DNA of 23,170 bases from Ectocarpus siliculosus. Lineage: Eukaryota > Sar > Phaeophyceae > Ectocarpales > Ectocarpaceae. Made by a program: the position numbers and the translations under genes. Shown in pieces: positions 17,413-23,170 of this stretch. The notes under the pieces were generated by a model. That model saw only the letters and a program-made list of their open reading frames with translations. It made no database searches and was not told the DNA's origin. The DNA lies in NCBI GenBank assembly GCA_000310025.1, contig FN648901.1, positions 1 to 23,170 on the forward strand. The letters run 5' to 3'. How positions within the stretch are numbered: the first letter of the stretch is position 1; each line of letters opens with the position of its first letter.

Positions 17413-19009
17413 CAGGCTACCAGACTGCAGCCAAATCACCTCTATGATCTCGGTTCTGGCCTTGCGCGAGAGATGACACACAAGACATACAATACATATT
17501 CCGTTGCACATGCTACATGTAACGAAGACAATACCATATACATGTGAGAGGTGTTCGCTATATCTTATACATCGCTTCGTTCGTTCAATCAAGCCCGTGG
17601 CTACAGGCTAGCCGCACGTTTTCCACCAGTCAGACTAGTCTAGTCTAGGTGCAGTCTCCCTCTCTCAGACTGCAGCACGCGCACGTACCATTCCCGTTCA
17701 TATGTCGTTGAACACACCACAGCTGGCGGTCGTCGGAAATTTATCCGCAGATATTTTCCCGCTGTCAATTGGAATTACCGTTCCCACTCAAATCGTCCGG
17801 GTTCCCATTCATTACCCCCAAACCGTTTCCAACAAAATTAAAGTGCGGTTATCATCTGTGCGAACGTCGGGTGGGTAACGTCGTCAGTGGTTGGGACCCA
17901 GGTGACCTGCTGTCTTCTATCTTGCCCTCAATGTTTGTTTCGATGTCAACATTTTCGTACTGCGGTTGTTTTATCCAACCTCAAACAGATTCCTCTCGTC
18001 ACGCCGACCAAAACTCGCATCATATGCCACACAGACAGATAGACGGACTCCCTGGGAAAAAGGAAAAAGTTCCATCACTTGAGGCCGGGGCTATATGCCT
18101 ACACACTGCTGTTTTTGTCATGGATTGTTATCGGGCATTAAAAATCGGTCCAAGGGGGTGCGGTATCTTATGCAACATACGGCACTGCTTCTCGGACTGC
18201 AGCGATGATGTCTGTCTATACACTGCTGTTCACATGAAATATTTACCTGGAGGCGTTCGAATTGACGAAGCCGTTCGGGTCGCCAGCTCGACGACTCCAC
18301 TACCCTCGTCCTGCAGAACTCCATGACCTGCGGCTTCGCCTGCCGCCCCCCTACCGCCAGGATGGATAGCAGTGCCTGACAAAGCGGCTGCTCCTCAAAG
18401 CGTCTCCGAGTGGATCCGTAGGGGTTGCGCAGCCGGAGCAACGACTCTTATCCCGTTCTCTACACCAACGAGTACCACACCGACAAATGTATCCACAACC
18501 TGGCTCAGGAAATCGCCAAGATGCCCACTGTGATCTTGGCTCGTCATCGTACGAACGTGATATGTACCTTTGCTGTCCGACGCGACACCTTGTACAGCAC
18601 ATGTACAACCGGAGATCATCACCAACGAGAAAAAAAAAATTATGAGAAAAAAAAAAAACATTTTTTTTTGTTCTGTGATGAAGAACGAGAAAGCCCGCTG
18701 TCAGAGCCAGCCTGCAGCACGCGCCCTGGCTAACGTTGTGGAGGACGTGCAACCTGGCGGTTATCTGGCGCTAAGGTGACAACTGCCCGATAGTATAGCC
18801 GTTTACATGGTGTCTGCGAACAGTTTGAGTGGTGTTCGTGTGGGTTTATTGGTCCGAGGAAGTGGCCTCACAACTTGCACAAGTTTTTGCTCTCATGTTC
18901 AAGCGCGCGCACGCTGTTGCCCGAGCTCATTTCTTCTCATCCCCCTCTCGTCCTCCCTTTGGACTCCGTTTTCTCACTCTCCGCCTCTCCATCTTCTCTA
19001 TTCGTCACG
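17413..19009. other. Gene-poor spacer with repeat fragments
   Basis: No convincing gene. A 185-codon plus frame at 17769-18323 has no recognisable domain and overlaps a repeat fragment at 18148-18182. A short plus frame at 18425-18600 (YTNEYHTDKCIHNLAQEIAK and onward) looks protein-like but lacks splice or homology support. Poly-A and poly-T runs lie at 18631-18669. The last 100 bp before 19010 are pyrimidine-rich and could be a 5' leader. Confidence 0.45.
18148..18182 (+). repeat. Terminal fragment of the 20061-20276 repeat family
   Basis: AAAATCGGTCCAAGGGGGTG, then CGGTATCTTATGCAACATAC and GGCA, matches the right terminal repeat of the element family. Only one end is present. Confidence 0.65.
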
Positions 19010-19210
19010 ATGTCCTCCGCCCGCTGCGTCCAAGGTCGTTCTGCGGCGAGGGGTGTCCATTCCGAGGTCAACGCGAATGAAGCCCATCATCACCAAACCC
19101 GTGGGCGCACGGTCGCCAAGGCCACCAAATCCCCGTCCAAGTCCTACACGACTCCGAAGGAGAAGGGTCGCAAGACCATCGTCCGGAAGAAGAGGCGAGC
19201 GCCATCCTTG
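19010..19210 (+). CDS. First exon of a hypothetical basic protein
   Basis: ATG 19010 lies in CACGATGTCC after a pyrimidine-rich leader. The 67 codons use mostly G/C third positions and encode a basic, disordered segment (KATKSPSKSYTTPKEKGRKT, then VRKKRRAPSL), suggesting a nuclear or nucleic-acid-binding protein. The exon ends in phase 0 at a strong GTGAGT donor (19211). A frame starting upstream at 18875 includes the leader, but the downstream ATG fits codon bias better. The next exon is probably near 21879-21924. Confidence 0.5.
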
Positions 19211-20060
19211 GTGAGTCTCACGTGTTGTCCCCGAATATATCCTGCATCGTTTGGAATGTATGGGCGCATGGGCGCATGCGCATACATGCACCCGTTTTGC
19301 CTTTTTTTTCGCGGTGTTTTTTTTTCTAGGTCCGCCCTGTCGTTCGTTGTTCTCCCTTCTCACTTAAGTACAATCGACCGCTGTGGCCGTTGTCGCTGTT
19401 TTGGCCCCTCTGCACCCACCCAGTGCATCCGGGCTCTGCACCCCGTCAGCGTTGCATTCATTCATTGCTCTCGCCCGCACCTCGCACGCTGTTCAATTGT
19501 TTTCAAGCATTGATCAGTAGCCACATCCCCGTGCCCCCAAGGCAGCTGCTCGCATCCATGCTCTCCGCAATCTACCATCGACCGTGCTGCAGTCATCCAG
19601 TGTACGCACACACAGAATTCGATTATTGCATCACGGGTATAAATCATCAGTGTATAGACTTGAAGAGACTCGAAACAAGTCCAGTACCCAGCCGGTTTTC
19701 CTCCACTCACTGAAAAGACTCCACCACATCCCGTTCGACTGCTGTGGGTATATCTCGAATGGGTAGTCTTTCTGTGTGTATTTTTATTATTCCTTAATTG
19801 TCTGCATATACCCGGTCTTTCTCTCTCCTCTCTCTCTCCTCTCTCCTCTCTCTCTCCCTCTCTCTACAACTTACTATACGTAGAAGCGGGTTTTTGTGTT
19901 TCGATCTTGAGTCGTCAGGTCGTCGCCCGTCTGTGCAATCGCAAGATATGACAACCATGGGTTACGCTTTTTCTCGACACCCGCACTCGTTCGGTCGCGC
20001 ATGTTCCTCACTCCTCAACGTTCTCCCACATCCCAACTTACTCAGCCTTCGTTACCAGCG

Positions 20061-20276
20061 TACCGTACGTGGTAATATACGACGCCCCCTGGACCGATTT
20101 TCAAAGCTCGATTACTCCACAAAGAGTGCGCACGAAGGAAACGATACATTTTCGGAAAGCACTCGATGAGATGGCTTGAACGCTACCGTTTACGGCGCTG
20201 CCATTCTTGCTGCTGTGGATCAATTGAGCTTTACACATCGACCCGGGGGGTGTGGTATCTTGTGTCACATACGGTA
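20061..20276. mobile_element. Small TIR element (MITE-like), ~215 bp
   Basis: The left end TACCGTACGTGGTAATATAC (20061) and the reverse complement of the right end, TACCGTATGTGACACAAGAT (from 20276), form imperfect inverted repeats of about 50 bp that both run into AAAGCTC. TA sits at each extreme and may be the target duplication. It has no coding capacity. Partial relatives lie at 14012, 18148 and 20810. Confidence 0.7.
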
Positions 20277-20807
20277 TGTTGGAAGTCTGTGTCAATGGTG
20301 TCGGGATCGCGATTGCGTTTATCGTGTGTGTGTTGTTGGCGGGTATAGACACCGCTGTCGCGTTGTATCGCCTCCTGTCGTTTCGTCACTCATGACAATC
20401 TTCTTCCTGTCTTGTAGTTCGAACGATTACGCATTTGCTCATGCGGGTATAGTCGCTGCTGGTGTTTCGGAGGTGTCGTTGGCATAGCCCGTCGGTCAAG
20501 ATTGTCGTTCGGGTGGATGTTCCCTTTTGATTTCGTCTAGGCTAGTGTACGTGGGAAACTCATCTCGGGTACATATTCGGTGAAAAGCTGCGACATTAAA
20601 GAGTCGGTCAACATCGTTCAAAACACATAAACTTTGAACACGAACGTCGGGAAAAGCATGCCACACACAAACAACATCTATCCCCATGCCCACGTTTCAT
20701 CGATCGTGTATTTTACGGGAACAACGAAGTAGATGCATGTTGGAATCGCTTCCTTAAGCGAAGCGGCGCAAGCCGCTGAAACCCCTTGTAGGTTTTACAA
20801 GTGACGA

Positions 20808-20845
20808 AGAGCGTGTGGTATCTTATGCAACCTATGCCAGGTACT
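20808..20845 (+). repeat. Terminal fragment of the 20061-20276 repeat family
   Basis: GTGTGGTATCTTATGCAACC is shared with the right terminus of the family. The rest of the element is not visible. Confidence 0.55.
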
Positions 20846-21208
20846 CCGTATAAGCAGAGGATGGCATGTGTTGTGCCACTCAAGTACGTCCTGTAACGCC
20901 TGAACAGCGGTGACAGGTAATACGTGCACACCACACACAATAATGCATGCACACCCACATGTAAGGTAGATAGAATCCGCGTCGGTGCTCCGTGGGGTTG
21001 TTCCGAGCGCGAGTGAAAGAGTTTGAACATTCAAAGGTACGACATTGGCGTCCCTTCAGCCGGAGAATCCGGCAACATGCACTTAATTATTTGCAAATCG
21101 GAAATCAACGGTGACGCACCCCGGGGAGGGGATGAACTTTGCATCTGAATTGCGCGCCCGCAGTACGTACAAACAGGGGGGGGGTCATATTTTTCCTGCC
21201 ATTGAATA

Positions 21209-21234
21209 CCCCGGGTAATGATATAACCCGGGGG
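21209..21234. other. GC-rich perfect hairpin
   Basis: CCCCGGGT and ACCCGGGG are separated by a 9-base A/T-rich loop. There is no T-run and no gene next to it, so I assign no function. Confidence 0.7.
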
Positions 21235-21878
21235 AAGAACAGCAACCTCGACACACATCCACATATTCTGTGTTCCCGCAATGGACAATAAATGCGAAGT
21301 ATGCATACTAGCATCCAATCCGATCGATACGGCGATGTGCCCTCTTTTCTTTTCGCTACCGGCAGTCGAATGGTATTGGATACAGTATTCCGCGGCGTCC
21401 ACATAGGAATTGCAATATATAAACCATGCATTTTACAAGGACACAGGCCTTCCACTCAAGAGTTTGGTTTCTTGATTCCCACGGGGTTCGCAAGAGGACA
21501 TGGTCGATGTTGGCCCCCGGTTGTATCTCCGATTCGATGGTCACCCAACAAGTTCATCTCTTGCACAGATGTATGCGAGTCCATTGCTTTCTCCCTCTGC
21601 CTATAAGGCCGTTTCCTACAGCAACGAAAAATCTCGGACAAAAAAATGCGCAATTTCCTGCTTGGTGACTTCTTTGTTTCTGCAAGAGTTTCAAATTTGG
21701 GGTGGGCCGTATCTCACATACTGGGTGTAGATCGTCATGGTTGGCCCGAGATGGTTCATTTGTTCAAATACATAGCGCCGGCAAAGTTCCCGCCCACAGC
21801 ATACCACACTCTATCCGACCAACTCATGCATTTTTGCACCCTCCGCCGTTCCCGACCTCTGTCGCCCCGTGGATGCAG

Positions 21879-22371
21879 GACTCGGAAGATGCCGTCCAAC
21901 CCATGCAAGAGTTCGGTTCATAGTACGACCCGGAGAGCGACCCCGGCAACGGCTCGAGGGACGAAGAGCTGACCGTCGACTCCAACCGGTTCGACAACGG
22001 CGACAACGACGGTGAGGGGTCTGACGCAGGCAGCGTGGACCTTCTCGCGCCGCGGCCGCTCCCGGCGGCGATGCGCGGCAACGACGCCCGCTCGGTCCGC
22101 CTGCCTTCCAGGGGCGGCGGGCATGCAGGGCAGTCCTCCAGCCGCCGCGATCCCGCCAGCACCTCTTCGGCCCATGCGGATGGTCGCGCCGCTTCCTCTT
22201 CACGCGGCGGAGCTGCCTCGGTCGTGCACCGCGCTGCCTCCACCGGCGCCTCCGGCACTTCACCGTAAGCAGATCAACTCTGGAATGACCGGGGATGAGC
22301 TTTACGACTGCCTCCTGGTCGCTCATGTGAACGTGGTGGCTAGGTCAGGTCTGCTGGTCAATCCGCAGTTG
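21879..22371 (+). pseudogene. Exon-like region with in-frame TAG and frame slip
   Basis: After acceptor GATGCAG the frame reads DSEDAVQPMQEFGS, then TAG (21921-21923), and continues in the same frame as YDPESDPGNGSRDEELTVDS and an acidic, then Ser/Arg/Gly-rich disordered stretch to TAA at 22266. From there a +1 frame carries RKQINSGMTGDELYDCLLVA and VNVVARSGLLVNPQL to a strong GTAAGT donor at 22372. The first exon at 19010 joins in phase 0 to either 21879 or 21924 (acceptor TAG). If 21924 is used, the stop is spliced out and only the slip at about 22263 remains. It could be a gene with an unrecognised splice, a sequencing indel, or a decaying copy. Confidence 0.35.
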
Positions 22372-23004
22372 GTAAGTGATCGTTGTTTTGTACGATACCG
22401 TAGTATTCTTTGTCGTAGTCCCCCTCCGTGCAACCCCCCCCTCCCCCAAAAAGAAAAGAAAAATACCGCCGGGGTACCAAAAATACATTGTAGTAGGCCC
22501 GGATGACCATAGTTTTTTTCGTACCCCCCCACCCCTGTTTCTTGTGCGAGCCCCAACGGGATGTTCTTCATTGACGTCAAAATTGTCCTACCGATAAGGG
22601 CATTCACACACAAACCCAGGCATTCCATTATGGGAGAATTTTCGTGTGTGCGGTTGCCGATTTGTCGTGTAATAGTAGGTGGTTTGCTGTTGGTGTTGCT
22701 TCTAGGGTGCTATGGCAGGTGCATCACAGCAGAGAAGAGACAATACCGCGGGTACTATTCGCCCCGTGGCATTTTTTTTTTATCGTTCTTCTACCGTTGT
22801 CTCAGTGTTTTGTTCCAACAGGATATTTAGGTATGTTTCCATATGGCTTGGTTTACAGCCTCACCCCTCTTATAGTCAAAACCGGTTTACCAACACCTTG
22901 GATCTTGCCGAGTGTGTTTTTCACATCTTAGATCCGCACCGTTCAACCATAGCGACGGCACCAACACAACAGAAGCACCTGTAACCCACTGGGCTCACTT
23001 GCAG
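22372..23004 (+). other. Probable intron, no supported gene
   Basis: It is flanked by GTAAGT at 22372 and CTCACTTGCAG at 23004. It has C-rich and A-rich homopolymer stretches and no exon I can support. Confidence 0.4.
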
Positions 23005-23170
23005 ACTTGCAGCGCTGAACTTGATCGCGCGTGTGTCTCTTGCCACCTCTCCCACCGTCCGTGTTCGCGTACTTGCACCCCCCGAAACCCAGGTGCCCAT
23101 GATGCAAGGGCAGCCTCCCGTTCCGTCGGACAAGGACGCGGCGAACAAGGCCCTACGCGGATCTGTGGGT
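23005..23170 (+). CDS. Partial exon at right edge (unrecognised)
   Basis: The coding-like frame reads AALNLIARVSLATSPTVRVR, VLAPPETQVPMM and SDKDAANKALRGSV to the window end, with G/C-ending codons. Its frame does not match the phase of the donor at 22372, so a further exon in between or a different acceptor (CAG ending at 23012) is needed. Confidence 0.35.

Larger units (their letters stand above)
19211..21878 (+). other. Probable long intron (~2.7 kb) with repeats
   Basis: No coding segment is supported between the GTGAGT donor and the GATGCAG acceptor at 21878. It holds a CT-rich tract (about 19817-19866), a TIR element (20061-20276), one more terminal fragment near 20810 and a GC-rich hairpin at 21209-21234. 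Confidence 0.4.

Noticed and set aside
16680-17476. Frames made of Arg-Glu, Ser-Leu or Leu-Ser repeats
   Set aside because: They are translations of CT/GA microsatellites in a tandem duplication.
21811-22326. Arg-rich minus-strand frame of 171 codons
   Set aside because: It is the complement of a GC-rich Ser/Gly/Arg-coding plus frame with better codon pattern and a strong plus-strand donor.
1-23170. CRISPR arrays, tRNA or rRNA genes, bacterial operons
   Set aside because: No regularly spaced repeats, cloverleaf or rRNA-like sequence was recognised, and the gene structure is that of an intron-rich eukaryote.

Overview
The window looks like nuclear DNA from a flagellate-bearing eukaryote with long introns, most likely a brown alga or a related stramenopile. 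The signs are one gene cut into at least 14 exons by introns of about 235-1050 bp, G/C-ending codons in the exons, many microsatellites and mobile-element remnants, and a protein that belongs only to motile cilia. The taxon is inferred from style, not proven. There is no bacterial operon, CRISPR array or rRNA.

Layout: (1) 1-841, minus strand, holds the amino-terminal part of a non-LTR (LINE-type) retrotransposon polyprotein with an APE endonuclease domain, open to the left edge. (2) About 1769-13418, plus strand, is the main gene: CFAP61 (FAP61), a component of the calmodulin- and spoke-associated complex at the base of ciliary radial spokes. Fourteen exons join in consistent phase into about 1,340 codons ending at TAG 13416-13418. 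The first three exons encode the LID and carboxy-terminal part of an adenylate-kinase-like domain that runs in frame into the CFAP61 core. The gene's 5' part (P-loop half of the kinase, amino-terminal CFAP61 region) is not in the window. Five of the 13 introns start with GC instead of GT, each supported by reading phase and four also by family homology. (3) 13419-19009 is gene-poor: a minus-strand 285-codon unknown ORF (14760-15617) with possible upstream exons to 16208, a roughly 300-bp tandem duplication with CT tracts, and repeat fragments. (4) 19010-23170 holds a weakly supported plus-strand gene: a basic first exon, a 2.7-kb intron carrying a small inverted-repeat element, then exon-like sequence with an in-frame TAG and an apparent one-base frame slip, and a final partial exon at the right edge.

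Functionally only CFAP61 is recognised with confidence. The best points for follow-up are the cluster of GC-AG introns, the kinase-like segment inside CFAP61, and the small TIR elements in introns, including a Tc1/mariner-pogo-like MITE at 5139-5314.
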